Assembly: GCF_010730575.1 (NCBI RefSeq)
Contig: NZ_AP022614.1
Location: 4,402,001-4,466,000, forward strand
Length of the DNA stretch: 64,000 bases
Origin: Mycobacterium parmense
GTDB taxonomy: Bacteria > Actinomycetota > Actinomycetes > Mycobacteriales > Mycobacteriaceae
Direction of reading: 5' to 3'
Below are positions 12,215 through 23,156 of the stretch, in pieces; the stretch's first letter is position 1, and each line of letters opens with the position of its first letter. A model generated the notes under the pieces. That model worked only from the letters and a program-made list of their open reading frames with translations, had not been told where the DNA came from and did no database searches. Made by a program: the position numbers and the translations under genes.

Positions 12215-15200
12215 ATGGCTGACACACACCTCGAACCTTCGGACGACTCCGCAACCGCCACGCCCATCCTGCCCGCGACGTCGACCGGCATGACGGTGCC
12301 GGAGATGCGGCAGTGGCTGCGCAACTACGTCGCCAAGTGCACCGGGCAGTCGCCCGACTCGATCGACGAGTCGGTGCCGATGGTGGAGCTGGGGATGTCC
12401 TCGCGCGACGCCGTGGCCATGGCCGCCGACATCGAGGACCTGACCGGCGTCACGCTGTCGGTCGCGGTGGCCTTCCAGCACCCGACCATCGAGTCGCTGG
12501 CCACCCGGATCGTCGAGGGCGAACCCGAGGCGGACACCTCCCTGGACGGCAACACCGACTGGACGCGCAAGGGCCCGGCCGAGCGCGTCGACATCGCGAT
12601 CGTCGGTCTGTCCACCCGCTTCCCGGGGGACATGAACACCCCGGACGAGATGTGGCAGGCGCTGGTGGAAGGTCGCGACGCCATCACCGACCTGCCCGAA
12701 GGGCGCTGGTCGGAGTTCCTGGACGAGCCACGGCTGGCCGACCGCATGGTCAACGCCCAGACCCGCGGCGGCTACCTGAAGGACATCAAGGGCTTCGACT
12801 CGGAGTTCTTCGCGGTGGCCAAGACCGAGGCCGACAACATCGACCCGCAGCAGCGGATGGCGCTGGAGCTGACCTGGGAGGCGCTGGAGTACGCCCGCAT
12901 CCCGGCATCCAGCCTGCGCGGCAAGGCCGTCGGCGTCTACGTCGGCGTGTCCAACAACGACTACGCGATGATGGCGGTCTCGGACCCGACGACGGCACAC
13001 CCCTACGCCATCACCGGCACCGCCACCTCGATCATCGCCAACCGGGTGTCCTACTTCTACGACTTCCGCGGTCCCTCGGTGGCCGTCGACACCGCGTGCT
13101 CGAGCTCGCTGGTGGCGGTCCACCAGGCCGTGCAGGCGCTGCGCAACGGCGAGTGCGACGCCGCGGTGGCCGGCGGGGTCAACGCGCTGATCACGCCCGC
13201 GGTGACGCTGGGCTTCGACGAGATCGGCGCGGTGTTGTCCCCGGACGGCCGGATCAAGTCGTTCTCGTCGGACGCCGACGGCTACATCCGCTCCGAGGGC
13301 GCCGGGATGCTGGTGCTCAAGCGGGTCGACGACGCCCGCCGCGACGGCGACCAGATCCTGGCCGTCATCGCCGGCAGCGCGATCAACCACGACGGCCGGT
13401 CCAACGGCCTGATCGCGCCGAACCAGGACGCGCAGGCAGACGTGCTGCGCCGGGCCTACAAGGACGCCGGCATCGACCCGCGCAACGTCGACTACATCGA
13501 GGCGCACGGCACCGGGACGGTGCTCGGCGACCCGATCGAGGCCGAGGCGCTGGGCCGCATCGTCGGCCGCGGGCGCCCCGCCGACCGTCCCGCGTTGCTC
13601 GGCGCGGTCAAAAGCAACATCGGCCACCTGGAGTCGGCGGCCGGTGTGGCCAGCATGGCCAAGGTGGTGCTGGCGCTGCAGCACGACAAGCTGCCGCCGT
13701 CCATCAACTTCGCCGGCCCCAGCCCCTACATCGACTGGGACGCGACGCACCTGAAGGTGGTCGACACGGCCACCGACTGGCCGCGGTACGGCGGATACGC
13801 GCTGGCCGGGGTGTCCAGCTTCGGCTTCGGCGGGGCCAACGCCCACGTCGTCGTGCGCGAGGTCCTGCCGCGTGACGTCGTCGAGAAGGAACCCGCGCCC
13901 GAATCCCCGGCGGCCGCCGAGGCGGAGCCCGCTCAAGCGCCGTCGCCGGGAACCTTCGAAGGCCACTCGCTGCGCTTCGACGATTTCGGCAACATCATCA
14001 CCGACACCCCCGCGGCCGAAGAGGAATACGAGCTGCCGGGCGTCACCGAGGAGGCGCTGCGGCTCAAGGAGATCGCGCTCGAAGAGCTCGCGGCCAAGGA
14101 AGCCGCCGAGCCGACCAGGCCGCTGATCCCGCTGGCGGTGTCGGCGTTTCTGACCTCCCGCAAGAAGGCGGCCGCCGCCGAGCTGGCCGACTGGATGGAC
14201 AGCCCGGAGGGCCGGGCGTCGTCTCTGGAGGCGATCGGGCGGTCGCTGTCGCGGCGCAACCACGGCCGCTCGCGCGCGGTGGTGCTGGCGCACGACCACG
14301 ACGAGGCCATCAAGGGCCTGCGCGCCGTCGCCGAGGGCAAGCAGCGCCCAGGCGTTTTCAGCGCCGACGGGCCGGTGACCAGCGGCCCGGTGTGGGCGAT
14401 GGCCGGTTTCGGCGCGCAGCACCGCAAGATGGGCAAGAACCTGTATCTGCGCAACGACGTCTTCGCCGAGTGGATCGAAAAGGTCGACGCGCTGATCCAG
14501 GACGAGCGGGGCTACTCGGTGCTCGAGCTGATCCTCGACGACTCGCACGAATACGGCATAGAGACCAGCAACGTCGTCATCTTCGCGATCCAGATCGCGC
14601 TGGGTGAGCTGCTCAAGCACCACGGCGCCAAACCGGCCGCGGTGATCGGGCAGTCGCTGGGCGAGCCCGCATCGGCCTACTTCTCCGGCGGGCTGTCCCT
14701 GGCCGACGCCACCCGCGTGATCTGCTCACGCTCGCACCTGATGGGCGAGGGCGAGGCGATGCTGTTCGGCGAGTACATCCGCTTCATGGCGCTCGTCGAA
14801 TACTCCGCCGACGAGCTCAAGACGGTGTTCGCCGACTTCCCCGGCCTCGAGGTGTGCGTCTACGCCGCGCCCAGCCAGACCGTCATCGGCGGTCCGCCCG
14901 AACAGATCGACGCGATCGTCGCCCGCGCCGAGGCCGAAGGCCGCTTCGCCCGCAAGCTGCAGACCAAGGGCGCCGGCCACACCTCGCAGATGGATCCGCT
15001 GCTCGGTGAGTTCTCCGCGGAGCTGCAGGGCATCCACCCGCTGAGCCCGACCACCGGAATCTTCTCGACCGTGCACGAGGGCAGTTTCGTCAAGCCCGGC
15101 AGCGATCCCATCCACGACGTGGCGTATTGGGTGAAGGGGATGCGGCATTCCGTCTACTTCACCCACGGCGTCCGCAACGCGGTCGACAGCGGCTACACCA

Positions 15201-17593
15201 CCTTCCTCGAGCTGGCGCCCAACCCGGTGGCGCTGATGCAGATCGGCCTGACCACCGCCGCCGCGGGCCTGCCGGATGCGCAACTGATCCCGACACTGGC
15301 CAAGAAGCAGGACGACGTCGAGTCGATGATCTCGGCCATGGCGCAGCTCTACGTCTACGGTCACGACCTGGACATCTGGACGCTGTTCACGCGGCGTTCC
15401 GCCGACCGGTTCGACCCCCAGGACTACGCGAACATCCCGCCGACACGGTTCAAGCGCAAGGACCACTGGCTGCAGGTGTCGTTCTCGGCGGGCAGCAGTG
15501 CGGTGATCATGCCCGGCGCCCACGTGGCACTGCCGGACGGGCGCCACGTGTGGGAGTACGCGCCCCGGATCTTCACGGGCCTGGAGGCGACCGACCTGGA
15601 GGCGTTGGTCAAATCCGCCGCCGCCGAGGTGCTCGAGGACGCGCAGCTGACCGCCTCGGAGGTGCGGGCGGTGCCCCCGCAAGGCTCCGCCCTGGTGACG
15701 ACGCTGACCCGGCACCCCGGCGGCGCCTCGGTTCAGGTCCACGCCCGGGTCGGGGAGTCCTTCACGCTGGTGTACGACGCCCTGGTGGCGCGGGCCGGTG
15801 CCCAGTCGGTGCTGCCCGCCGCCCTCGGTGCGGGCGCGGGGATCGCGGCCGGCCTGCCGGCGGCCCCCGCCGTCGAAGCCCAGGCCCCCACGCCGGATCG
15901 GGGCGCCGAAACCGTCCAGGACAGCCTGACCAGCCGCTACCTGCCGTCCGACACGGCCAGGTGGTCGCCGGACTCCGGTGAGACCATCGGGGAGCGGCTC
16001 GGCATGATCGTCGGCGTCGCGATGGGTTACGAACCCGAGGACCTCCCGTGGGAGGTGCCGCTGGTCGAGCTGGGCCTGGACTCGCTGATGGCGGTGCGCA
16101 TCAAGAACCGCGTCGAATACGACTTCGACCTGCCGCCGATCCAGCTGACCGCGGTGCGCGACGCCAACCTGTACAACGTCGAGAAGCTGATCGAGTACGC
16201 GGTCGAGCACCGCGACGAGGTGTCCCAGCTGCACGAGTACCAGCAGACACACACGCCCGAGGAGGTCGCCAAGGCACAGGCGGAGTTGATCAGCGGCGCA
16301 ACGCCCGCCACGGCGGCCGCGCCGGCGCCCGACCCGCAGGCGGAGCCGCAGACGCAGCCGCAGCCGGCGTCCGACATCCCGGTCCCGCCGCCGCCGACCG
16401 ACCCGTCGGGGCCCTCGGGCTCCACCAACGGGGCCGGGCAGCCGAACCTCAAGGCCGCGGCGGACGCGCTCAACCAGGAGGCGATCGCCAAGGCGCTGAA
16501 CTCCGACGTGCCGCCGCGCGACGCCGCCGAGCGGGTCACGTTCGCCACCTGGGCGATCGTCACCGGCAAGTCACCGGGCGGCATCTTCAACCCGCTGCCC
16601 AGGCTGGACCAGGCCACCGCCGCCAAGATGGCGACCCGGCTCTCCGAGCGCGCCGAGGGCCCGATCACGGCCGAGGACGTGCTGACCTCACAGAACATCG
16701 AGGCGCTGGCGGACAAGGTGCGCGGCTACCTCGAGGCCGGCGAACTCGACGGGTTCGTCCGCACCATCCGGGCGCCGCAGAACGATTCGCAGGTACCGGT
16801 GTTCGTCTTCCACCCGGCCGGCGGCTCGACGGTGGTGTACGAGCCGCTGCTCAACCGGTTGCCGGCCGACACCCCGATGTACGGCCTGGAGCGGGTCGAG
16901 GGAACCGTGCAGGAACGGGCCGCCCAGTACGTTCCCAAGCTCCTCGAGATCAACAAAGACAAGCCCTTCGTCCTGGTCGGCTGGTCCCTGGGCGGCGCCC
17001 TGGCCTACGCCTGCGCGATAGGTCTCAAGCGGATGGGCGCCGACGTGGCGTTCGTCGGCATGATCGACACGGTGCGGGCCGGCGAGGAGATCCCGCAGAC
17101 CAAGGAGGAGACCCGTAAGCGCTGGGACCGGTATGCCAAGTTCGCCGAGCGCACCTTCAACGTCGAGATCCCCGCGATCCCCTACGAGCAGCTGGAGGAG
17201 CTCGACGACGAGGGACAGGTCAAGTTCGTCCTCGACGTCGTCCAGCAGAGCGGCGTGCAGATCCCGGGCGGGATCGTCGAGCACCAGCGGACCTCCTACC
17301 TGGACAACCGGGCGCTCGAGACCGTCGAGATCGAGCCGTACGACGGCCACGTGACCCTCTACATGGCCGATCGCTACCACGACGACGTCATCGAGTTCGA
17401 GCCGCGGTATGCGGTCCGCAAGCCCGACGGCGGCTGGGGTGAGTACGTCGCCGACCTGGAGGTGGTGCCGATCGGCGGCGAGCACATCCAGGCCATCGAC
17501 GAGCCGATCATCGCCAAGGTCGGCGCTCACCTGGGCGGGGTGCTGGGTAATGTCGAGTCGCACACCCGCCGGACGAGTGAAGTGAGCAAGTAG
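12215..17593 (+). CDS. pks13: Polyketide synthase Pks13 (mycolate condensase)
   Basis: Condenses the FadD32-activated meromycolate with carboxylated C24-26 acyl chains to give the alpha-alkyl beta-ketoester. 1792 residues, domain order ACP-KS-AT-ACP-TE. Visible catalytic residues: phosphopantetheine Ser63 (LGMSS), KS Cys295 (DTACSSS) with EAHGTGT and KSNIGHL histidines, AT Ser814 (GQSLGE), second ACP Ser1290 (LGLDSL), and thioesterase Ser1591 (GWSLGG). It is about 60 residues longer than the M. tuberculosis protein (from memory), apparently through Ala/Pro/Gln-rich interdomain linkers around residues 570-590 and 1370-1410. ATG 12215 was chosen from the conserved N-terminal ACP; open frame upstream lies inside fadD32. 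Its stop overlaps the accD4 GTG by one base. Confidence 0.97.
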   Translation: MADTHLEPSDDSATATPILPATSTGMTVPEMRQWLRNYVAKCTGQSPDSIDESVPMVELGMSSRDAVAMAADIEDLTGVTLSVAVAFQHPTIESLATRIVEGEPEADTSLDGNTDWTRKGPAERVDIAIVGLSTRFPGDMNTPDEMWQALVEGRDAITDLPEGRWSEFLDEPRLADRMVNAQTRGGYLKDIKGFDSEFFAVAKTEADNIDPQQRMALELTWEALEYARIPASSLRGKAVGVYVGVSNNDYAMMAVSDPTTAHPYAITGTATSIIANRVSYFYDFRGPSVAVDTACSSSLVAVHQAVQALRNGECDAAVAGGVNALITPAVTLGFDEIGAVLSPDGRIKSFSSDADGYIRSEGAGMLVLKRVDDARRDGDQILAVIAGSAINHDGRSNGLIAPNQDAQADVLRRAYKDAGIDPRNVDYIEAHGTGTVLGDPIEAEALGRIVGRGRPADRPALLGAVKSNIGHLESAAGVASMAKVVLALQHDKLPPSINFAGPSPYIDWDATHLKVVDTATDWPRYGGYALAGVSSFGFGGANAHVVVREVLPRDVVEKEPAPESPAAAEAEPAQAPSPGTFEGHSLRFDDFGNIITDTPAAEEEYELPGVTEEALRLKEIALEELAAKEAAEPTRPLIPLAVSAFLTSRKKAAAAELADWMDSPEGRASSLEAIGRSLSRRNHGRSRAVVLAHDHDEAIKGLRAVAEGKQRPGVFSADGPVTSGPVWAMAGFGAQHRKMGKNLYLRNDVFAEWIEKVDALIQDERGYSVLELILDDSHEYGIETSNVVIFAIQIALGELLKHHGAKPAAVIGQSLGEPASAYFSGGLSLADATRVICSRSHLMGEGEAMLFGEYIRFMALVEYSADELKTVFADFPGLEVCVYAAPSQTVIGGPPEQIDAIVARAEAEGRFARKLQTKGAGHTSQMDPLLGEFSAELQGIHPLSPTTGIFSTVHEGSFVKPGSDPIHDVAYWVKGMRHSVYFTHGVRNAVDSGYTTFLELAPNPVALMQIGLTTAAAGLPDAQLIPTLAKKQDDVESMISAMAQLYVYGHDLDIWTLFTRRSADRFDPQDYANIPPTRFKRKDHWLQVSFSAGSSAVIMPGAHVALPDGRHVWEYAPRIFTGLEATDLEALVKSAAAEVLEDAQLTASEVRAVPPQGSALVTTLTRHPGGASVQVHARVGESFTLVYDALVARAGAQSVLPAALGAGAGIAAGLPAAPAVEAQAPTPDRGAETVQDSLTSRYLPSDTARWSPDSGETIGERLGMIVGVAMGYEPEDLPWEVPLVELGLDSLMAVRIKNRVEYDFDLPPIQLTAVRDANLYNVEKLIEYAVEHRDEVSQLHEYQQTHTPEEVAKAQAELISGATPATAAAPAPDPQAEPQTQPQPASDIPVPPPPTDPSGPSGSTNGAGQPNLKAAADALNQEAIAKALNSDVPPRDAAERVTFATWAIVTGKSPGGIFNPLPRLDQATAAKMATRLSERAEGPITAEDVLTSQNIEALADKVRGYLEAGELDGFVRTIRAPQNDSQVPVFVFHPAGGSTVVYEPLLNRLPADTPMYGLERVEGTVQERAAQYVPKLLEINKDKPFVLVGWSLGGALAYACAIGLKRMGADVAFVGMIDTVRAGEEIPQTKEETRKRWDRYAKFAERTFNVEIPAIPYEQLEELDDEGQVKFVLDVVQQSGVQIPGGIVEHQRTSYLDNRALETVEIEPYDGHVTLYMADRYHDDVIEFEPRYAVRKPDGGWGEYVADLEVVPIGGEHIQAIDEPIIAKVGAHLGGVLGNVESHTRRTSEVSK

Positions 17594-19167
17594 TGACGGA
17601 GACCGCCCCAGCGCCCATCCAGCACAGCACCGCCGAGAAGCTGGCCGAGCTGAACGCTCGCCTGGAGCTGGCCAAGGAGCCCGGCGGTGAGAAGGCCGCC
17701 GCCAAGCGCGACAAGAAGGGCATCCCGAGCGCCCGCGCCCGCGTCCACGCGCTGGTCGACCCGGGCACGTTCCTCGAGATCGGCGCGTTGGCCCGCACCC
17801 CCAACGACCCCGGCGCGCTGTACGGCGACGGGGTGGTCACCGGCCACGCCATGATCGACGGCCGGCCGGTCGGGGTGTTCTCGCACGACCAGACGGTGTT
17901 CCAGGGCTCGGTCGGCGAGATGTTCGGCCGCAAGGTGGCCCGGCTGATGGAGTGGTGCGCCATGGTCGGGTGCCCGATCGTCGGCATCAACGACTCGGCC
18001 GGCGCCCGCATCCAGGACACCGCCACCTCGCTGGCCTGGTACGCCGAGCTGGGCCGCCGCCACGAGTTGCTCAGCGGGCTGGTTCCGCAGATCTCCATCA
18101 TCCTCGGCAAATGCGCTGGGGGAGCGGTCTATTCGCCCATCCAGACCGACCTGGTGGTGGCGGTGCGCGACCAGGGCTACATGTTCGTCACCGGCCCCGA
18201 CGTCATCAAGGACGTGACGGGCGAGGACGTCACCCTCGACGAGCTGGGCGGTGCGGACTACCAGGCCCGCTACGGCAACATCCACCAGGTCGTGGAGTCC
18301 GAGGCCGCGGCGTTCCAGTACGTGCGCGACTTCCTGTCGTTCCTGCCGTCCAACGCCTTCGACAAGGCGCCGGTGGTCAACCCGGGGCTGGAACCCGAGA
18401 TCACCCCGTCGGACCTTGAGCTCGACTCGATCGTCCCCGACTCGGACAACACGGCCTACGACATGCACGAGATCCTGCTGCGGATCTTCGACGACGGCGA
18501 CTTCCTCGACGTCGCGGCGCAGGCCGGGCAGGCCATCATCACCGGCTACGCCCGGGTCGACGGCCGCACGGTCGGCGTGATCGCCAACCAGCCCATGCAT
18601 ATGTCCGGTGCCATCGACAACGAGGCCTCCGACAAGGCCGCGCGGTTCGTCCGGTTCTGCGACGCGTTCGACGTGCCTCTGGTGTTCGTGGTGGACACGC
18701 CCGGCTTCCTGCCCGGCGTGGAGCAGGAGAAGAACGGCATCATCAAGCGCGGCGGGCGGTTCCTGTACGCGGTGGTCGAGGCCGACGTGCCGAAGGTGAC
18801 GATCACCGTGCGCAAGTCCTACGGCGGCGCCTACGCGGTGATGGGTTCGCGGCAGCTGACCGCGGACTTCAACTTCGCCTGGCCCACCGCGCGCATCGCG
18901 GTGATCGGCGCCGACGGCGCCGCGCAGCTGCTGATGAAGCGCTTCCCCGACCCCACGACGCCCGAGGCGCAGCAGATCAAACGCGACTTCATCGAGGGTT
19001 ACAACCTGAACATGGCGATTCCGTGGATCGCCGCCGAGCGCGGCTTCATCGACGCCGTCATCGAGCCGCACCAGACCCGGCTGCTGATCCGCAAGTCGAT
19101 GCACCTGCTGCGGGACAAGCAGCTGTGGTGGCGCATCACCCGCAAGCACGGGCTGATCCCGGTCTAG
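17593..19167 (+). CDS. accD4: Acyl-CoA carboxylase beta subunit AccD4
   Basis: Carboxyltransferase subunit of the long-chain acyl-CoA carboxylase that makes the 2-carboxy-acyl extender for Pks13, working with AccA3 and AccD5/AccE5 encoded elsewhere. 524 residues, with the tandem crotonase-fold domains of the family; glycine-rich oxyanion segments [11 protein letters not shown] and [12 protein letters not shown] are visible. The GTG start overlaps the last base of the pks13 TAG, giving tight coupling. It ends the operon, convergent with the SRPBCC/fadE35 genes with only 11 bases between stops. Confidence 0.95.
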   Translation: MTETAPAPIQHSTAEKLAELNARLELAKEPGGEKAAAKRDKKGIPSARARVHALVDPGTFLEIGALARTPNDPGALYGDGVVTGHAMIDGRPVGVFSHDQTVFQGSVGEMFGRKVARLMEWCAMVGCPIVGINDSAGARIQDTATSLAWYAELGRRHELLSGLVPQISIILGKCAGGAVYSPIQTDLVVAVRDQGYMFVTGPDVIKDVTGEDVTLDELGGADYQARYGNIHQVVESEAAAFQYVRDFLSFLPSNAFDKAPVVNPGLEPEITPSDLELDSIVPDSDNTAYDMHEILLRIFDDGDFLDVAAQAGQAIITGYARVDGRTVGVIANQPMHMSGAIDNEASDKAARFVRFCDAFDVPLVFVVDTPGFLPGVEQEKNGIIKRGGRFLYAVVEADVPKVTITVRKSYGGAYAVMGSRQLTADFNFAWPTARIAVIGADGAAQLLMKRFPDPTTPEAQQIKRDFIEGYNLNMAIPWIAAERGFIDAVIEPHQTRLLIRKSMHLLRDKQLWWRITRKHGLIPV

Positions 19168-19178
19168 GGGGCCCGCGC

Positions 19179-19664
19179 CTATCGGCGGGGTTGGCCCCGG
19201 CGCACCGTGCGGTCGAGGATGCCGAGCGTGGCCCGCAGGGCGCTCTCGGATATGACGGGGAAGATCCCGGCGTCGCGCCACTGCTGGTCGATGTCCGACC
19301 AGTCGTAGAAGGACGTGACGAGGGTGCCGGCGCCGTCCTCTGTCGGGCGCAGCCGGTAGCCGTACACGTGGCCGATCTGCGGCCGGATCCGGCCCAGGAT
19401 GGTCCAGGCGATCAGCCGGTCGGGCTCGAACTCGGTGATGGTGACCGTGACGTCGTAGCGGCCCATCTCGGGGAAGTCGTTGAGCGCCTCGCGGTCCATG
19501 TGCACCACGAAGCTGTCGCCGACGGCGCCCACCGGCTCGCCGTCGGCGTCCTGCAGCATCCCGGACGCGTCGATCGCGACGTGCCCGTGCGGGTCGCACA
19601 GCACGGCGAAGATCTCCGCTGGTGACGCCGCGATGGTGCGCTGCACCTCGATCCGCTCAGCCAT
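19179..19664 (-). CDS. SRPBCC (START-like) family protein
   Basis: 161-residue protein of the SRPBCC/polyketide-cyclase-like fold, which forms a hydrophobic cavity for lipids or other apolar ligands. The opening IEVQRTIAASPAEIFAVLCDP is typical, as is the later TVTITEFEPDRLIAWT strand region. The start overlaps the end of fadE35 by 8 bases on the same strand, so the pair is co-translated. The ligand is unknown. Proximity to an acyl-CoA dehydrogenase suggests lipid metabolism, which is inference. Confidence 0.8.
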   Translation of the reverse strand: MAERIEVQRTIAASPAEIFAVLCDPHGHVAIDASGMLQDADGEPVGAVGDSFVVHMDREALNDFPEMGRYDVTVTITEFEPDRLIAWTILGRIRPQIGHVYGYRLRPTEDGAGTLVTSFYDWSDIDQQWRDAGIFPVISESALRATLGILDRTVRRGQPRR

Positions 19665-21432
19665 GGAACGCCCCCGCCACGAGTTCGTCGAAGCGCTCCA
19701 GCGTCTCGTCGGTGTCGGCGTCGATGCCGCGCAGCGGCCCCCGGTCGGCCAGGTACCGCTGGGCGTGCAGCCGGGCGACGAGCGCCTTGCGGTCGCCGCC
19801 GCGGCTGTCCCGCTCCCAGGCGGCCTGCTCGGTGAGCAGGGCCGCGGCGTAGACGTCGCCCATGAACTGCGCCAGCGGGAACAGCCGCGCCTCGGCGGTC
19901 TCGCGGTCCAGCTTGGCCCACGCCGTGACGGCCGCGTCGAGGTCCTCGACGCGCTCGGCGACCAGGCGGGTGGTCTGGTCGTCGTCGGAGACCGACACCG
20001 CGTCGCGCAACCGCGCCAGCAGTGTCTCGTGCGCGCGGGTCTGCTCGATGCCGCGCCGCACGTCCAGGCACAGGATGTTGTCCGGGCCCTCCCAGATGGT
20101 GTTGACCTGCGCATCCCGCAATATCCTTGCCACCGGCCAGTTTTCGATGTACCCGTTGCCGCCGTGGATCTCGATGGCGTCGGATGCCGCGGTGATCCCC
20201 AGCCGGCACACGCGCAGCTTGGTCACCGGCACCGCGATCCGCTGCCGCAGGATGCGGGGCTGGCGGTGGTTGGTGGCGCCGGTCCCGTCGAACACGAGCG
20301 CCTGGGCGGCCTCCACGTCGACGATCAGCTCGGCGAGCTTGCGCCGCATCAGCGGCTTGTCGACGAGCGCCCCGCCGAACGCCCGGCGCTGCCGCGCGTA
20401 GCACAGCGACTCGACCAGGGCGCGCCGCGCGTTGCCCAGCGCGAACAGCGCGATGCCCAGGCGCGCGGCGTTGGTCAGCTCCATCATGCGGCCCAGACCC
20501 TTGCCGTCGGATGGCCCGGCGTCGGCGGAGGTGGGTTCGCCGGACAGCAGGAAGGCCTCGGCGTCGCTGAACTCGACCTCGCCGGAGGCCACCGAGCGGG
20601 TCCCGAGCTTGTCCTTGAGCCGGCGCACCCGGACCCCGTTGCGCGAACCGTCGCGGCGGGTGCGCAGCACCAGGAAGTTGGCGACGCCGCGCGACGAGTC
20701 GGGGGCGCCTTCGGGCTTGGCCAGCACCACGAACGCCTCGCCGGCGCAGTTCGACGCGAACCACTTGAAGCCGTTCAGCAGCCACGCGTCGCCGTCGCGG
20801 CGGGCGGTCGTTTCGAGCGCTCCCAGGTCCGAGCCGCCGGTGCGTTCGGTGAGCAGCTGGGCCGTCTCGCCGGCCCACTCGCCGGAGGCGAATTTGGCCA
20901 GCACGTGCTCGCGCACGTCGGCCGGCGCGTAGGCGGCGACCAGCGACTGCACCATGCCGCCGCCCGTGCCCAGCGCGCAGCCCATGCCGATGTCGGCCTG
21001 GTTGAGCAGGTAGTTCGACGCGAACAGCGCCAGCCCGGAGCTGACCTTCGCGGCCCGGGCGTCGGTTCGCAGGGCTTGCTGGGCGCCCAGTACCGCGCTC
21101 TTGGCCGCGGCGAACGAGGCGGGCATGATCACCTGGCTGACGTCGTGCCCCCACCGGTCGTAGCGCTCCAGCCGGGGTGGGTTGCGGTCGGTCTCCTCGG
21201 CCCAGCGGGTCACCGGGCCGCCCGTCAGTTCGCCCATGCGCACCAGATGCGGCTCCACCACCGACAATTCGTGGGGTTGCAGGTAGTAGGCCATGGTGAA
21301 CTGCAGGGTCGGATCGGTGGAATACCAGTTGAGCCCCGAGGCCCCGCGGTAGCTGTCGGTGGCGTAGCGCTGAGACTTCTCCGGGGTGGAGAAGGGCAGC
21401 CGATCCACGGCCTCGGCGGCGTAGTCGCTCAT
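19657..21432 (-). CDS. fadE35: Acyl-CoA dehydrogenase FadE35
   Basis: 591-residue flavoprotein of the long acyl-CoA dehydrogenase branch that includes AidB-like proteins. The FAD/substrate segments (GETAQLLTERTGGSDLG, WLLNGFKWFASN) and a C-terminal helical domain are visible. It matches Rv3797 in position next to the emb genes in M. tuberculosis; there an IS1557 copy (Rv3798) lies between it and accD4, absent here. It follows the Crp-type regulator by 36 bases and precedes the SRPBCC gene with an overlap. The substrate is unknown. Confidence 0.88.
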   Translation of the reverse strand: MSDYAAEAVDRLPFSTPEKSQRYATDSYRGASGLNWYSTDPTLQFTMAYYLQPHELSVVEPHLVRMGELTGGPVTRWAEETDRNPPRLERYDRWGHDVSQVIMPASFAAAKSAVLGAQQALRTDARAAKVSSGLALFASNYLLNQADIGMGCALGTGGGMVQSLVAAYAPADVREHVLAKFASGEWAGETAQLLTERTGGSDLGALETTARRDGDAWLLNGFKWFASNCAGEAFVVLAKPEGAPDSSRGVANFLVLRTRRDGSRNGVRVRRLKDKLGTRSVASGEVEFSDAEAFLLSGEPTSADAGPSDGKGLGRMMELTNAARLGIALFALGNARRALVESLCYARQRRAFGGALVDKPLMRRKLAELIVDVEAAQALVFDGTGATNHRQPRILRQRIAVPVTKLRVCRLGITAASDAIEIHGGNGYIENWPVARILRDAQVNTIWEGPDNILCLDVRRGIEQTRAHETLLARLRDAVSVSDDDQTTRLVAERVEDLDAAVTAWAKLDRETAEARLFPLAQFMGDVYAAALLTEQAAWERDSRGGDRKALVARLHAQRYLADRGPLRGIDADTDETLERFDELVAGAFHG

Positions 21433-21468
21433 GGGATGACGGTATACCGTGGCGCGGCGGGCCCGCCC

Positions 21469-22143
21469 TCATGCGGTGGCGCGCAGCGGCCGTCGCCGCC
21501 GGCTCAGCTGCTCGGAGCTGCCGGCGGAGCTTCGGCGGGTCAGTTCCCCGGCGTCGAGGAGGACGACGCTGCGTCCGTCCACCCGGATCCATCCGTGCGC
21601 CGCGAATTCGCGCAGGGCCTTGTTGATCGATGCGCGGTCGGCGCCGACGAGCTGGGCAAGCTCGTCCTGGCTCAGGTGGTGGCTGACGCGCAGCGCCTGG
21701 CAGTCGGGGCCCTCGGGCGTTCCGAAGCGACGGCCCAGCTCCAGCAGGCGGCCGGCGACGCGTCCGGTCACGTCGCCGAAGAGCAGCCCGACCCGCTCCT
21801 CGTCGGTGTCGCGCAGCCGCCGGGCCAGTACTTGCAACAGCTGCTCGGCGAGCGCCGGCTGCTCGGTGAGCCGGGTGCGTAGCGTGGCACGGTCCAACCA
21901 TCTGGCGCGCACGTCGGTGATCGCCGTCGCGCTGCAGCTGCGCGGGCCCTGGTCGAGCACCGCCAGCTCGCCGAAGATCTCCGCCGGGCCCAGAATCGCG
22001 CGCATGCTCGTGCGGCCGCCCGCGCCGCGAAGGGTGATCTTGACCATTCCCTGGTCGATGACGAACACGCGGTCCCCCGGGTCGCCTTCGGCGAAGATCT
22101 CCTCCCCCGCGGCGAATTCGACGTGGTTGCGCTCCCCGATCAT
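21469..22143 (-). CDS. Crp/Fnr-family transcription regulator
   Basis: 224 residues: an N-terminal cyclic-nucleotide-binding-type beta-barrel (GEEIFAEGDPGDRVFVIDQG, FGELAVLDQGPRSCSATA) and a C-terminal winged helix (SQDELAQLVGADRASINKAL). It resembles mycobacterial Crp (Rv3676), but the recognition helix reads ADRASIN where Rv3676 reads SRETVN (from memory), so DNA specificity may differ. The C-terminus carries an unusual Ser/Arg-rich tail (SRRRRPLRATA). The ATG overlaps the TGA of the FHA gene (ATGA), suggesting joint function. Effector unknown. It is not in the equivalent M. tuberculosis interval as I remember it. Confidence 0.88.
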   Translation of the reverse strand: MIGERNHVEFAAGEEIFAEGDPGDRVFVIDQGMVKITLRGAGGRTSMRAILGPAEIFGELAVLDQGPRSCSATAITDVRARWLDRATLRTRLTEQPALAEQLLQVLARRLRDTDEERVGLLFGDVTGRVAGRLLELGRRFGTPEGPDCQALRVSHHLSQDELAQLVGADRASINKALREFAAHGWIRVDGRSVVLLDAGELTRRSSAGSSEQLSRRRRPLRATA

Positions 22144-22553
22144 CGGGCGTTTTCGCCGCTGCCGGCGCGCGCGGCCGGACCGGTGAGAAACACCAGACGG
22201 AAGTTTCCGATCTGGATCTCGTCGCCGTCGGTCAGGGCGGCCGAGTCGACGGGTTCGCGGTTGACGTAGGTGCTGTTCAGGCTGCCGAGGTCGACGACGC
22301 GGAATTCGCCTTGTTCGCGCCGGAATTCGGCGTGCCGGCGGCTGACGGTGATGTCGTCGAGGAAGATGTCGCTGGCGGGGTGCCGTCCGGCCGACATGAC
22401 GGGGTAGTCGAGCGCGAACAGCGATCCGGCGTTGGGGCCGCGCTTGACCACCAGCATGGCCGAGCCGCACGCGAGCGTTGCCATGTCCTCCACCGCGGCG
22501 TCGACGGCCACCGTCGCGTCGTCGAGCATGGGCTGCCGTGCCGTGGTCACCAT
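22140..22553 (-). CDS. FHA-domain protein
   Basis: 137 residues, almost all one forkhead-associated domain that binds phosphothreonine: GRHPASDIFLDDITVSRRHAEF and DLGSLNSTYVNREPV carry the conserved Arg, Ser, His and Asn. It resembles GarA in size. The N-terminus (MVTTARQPM) has a TT pair but not the GarA ETTS phospho-motif. It is translationally coupled to the Crp-type regulator by a 4-base overlap and starts 7 bases after the membrane-protein gene. A plausible role is to bring Ser/Thr kinase signalling to the regulator; that is inference. Confidence 0.88.
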   Translation of the reverse strand: MVTTARQPMLDDATVAVDAAVEDMATLACGSAMLVVKRGPNAGSLFALDYPVMSAGRHPASDIFLDDITVSRRHAEFRREQGEFRVVDLGSLNSTYVNREPVDSAALTDGDEIQIGNFRLVFLTGPAARAGSGENAR

Positions 22554-22560
22554 CGCCCGA

Positions 22561-23028
22561 TCACGCGGCCTGAGGGAGATCCGTTGTGGCGCCGGCCTTG
22601 TGCGCCGTCGGATGTCCGCGCGTCGGCGCCCAGCCGACGTAGGTCAGGTACAGGCCCACCAGGGCCAGGGCGATGCAGATGCCGGCCCACCAGCCGTGCG
22701 CGCCGATCATGCTGTTGGCCATCGAGATGAAGGCCCTGGGGAAGGCCACGAGCAGCAGCCCGCGCAGCACGATCAGCCAGCCCAGCAGGGAAACGGTGAT
22801 GGCCGCGGCGCCCCGCCAAACCTGGTGGGCGGCGACGATGAAGAGCCCGATCAGCAAGATGAAGGCGCCGGTGACGAACGTCCACATCGAGTTCGCCTCG
22901 AACTGTGACAGCAGCGCCTGCATGTCCGAGGCGCGGGCCACCGCCGTCACGTCGACGATCACCAGGAAAGGCCCGAGCGCGCGAGAAAGGATGCGTGTTC
23001 GGATGGCTGACTGCTGCGTCGCGTCCAT
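22561..23028 (-). CDS. Small integral membrane protein, unknown function
   Basis: 155 residues from ATG 23028, chosen because GGAGG lies seven bases upstream; the frame is open further upstream without family support. Four hydrophobic segments are visible: around FLVIVDVTAV, FVTGAFILLIGLFIVAA, ITVSLLGWLIVLRGLLLVAF and GICIALALVGLYLTYVGW. I do not recognise the family. It is first of an apparent minus-strand operon with the FHA and Crp-type genes, so it may be the sensor or output of that group. Confidence 0.7.
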   Translation of the reverse strand: MDATQQSAIRTRILSRALGPFLVIVDVTAVARASDMQALLSQFEANSMWTFVTGAFILLIGLFIVAAHQVWRGAAAITVSLLGWLIVLRGLLLVAFPRAFISMANSMIGAHGWWAGICIALALVGLYLTYVGWAPTRGHPTAHKAGATTDLPQAA

Positions 23029-23156
23029 GGGTGGGCCTCCGTCCTTGCGTCGTTGCAGCTGTCTGTATCGGACCATTCGACGCAAGCGCCCAGATAGGGG
23101 CAGAAGTCCCGTCTTGTGCGGGTCTCGGTTCCCGCCGCCGGGCGCGAAAGGGGTGC

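Noticed and set aside
9549..12254. 901-residue minus-strand frame opposite the Rv3802c-type gene and fadD32
   Set aside because: It lies antisense to two well-identified genes and crosses their intergenic region; no domain seen.
12137..14623. 828-residue minus-strand frame opposite pks13
   Set aside because: Antisense GC shadow, rich in Arg, Val, Asp and His. The pks13 catalytic motifs on the other strand leave no doubt.
17527..19599. 690-residue minus-strand frame opposite accD4
   Set aside because: Antisense to accD4; repetitive Asp/His/Val composition, no domain.
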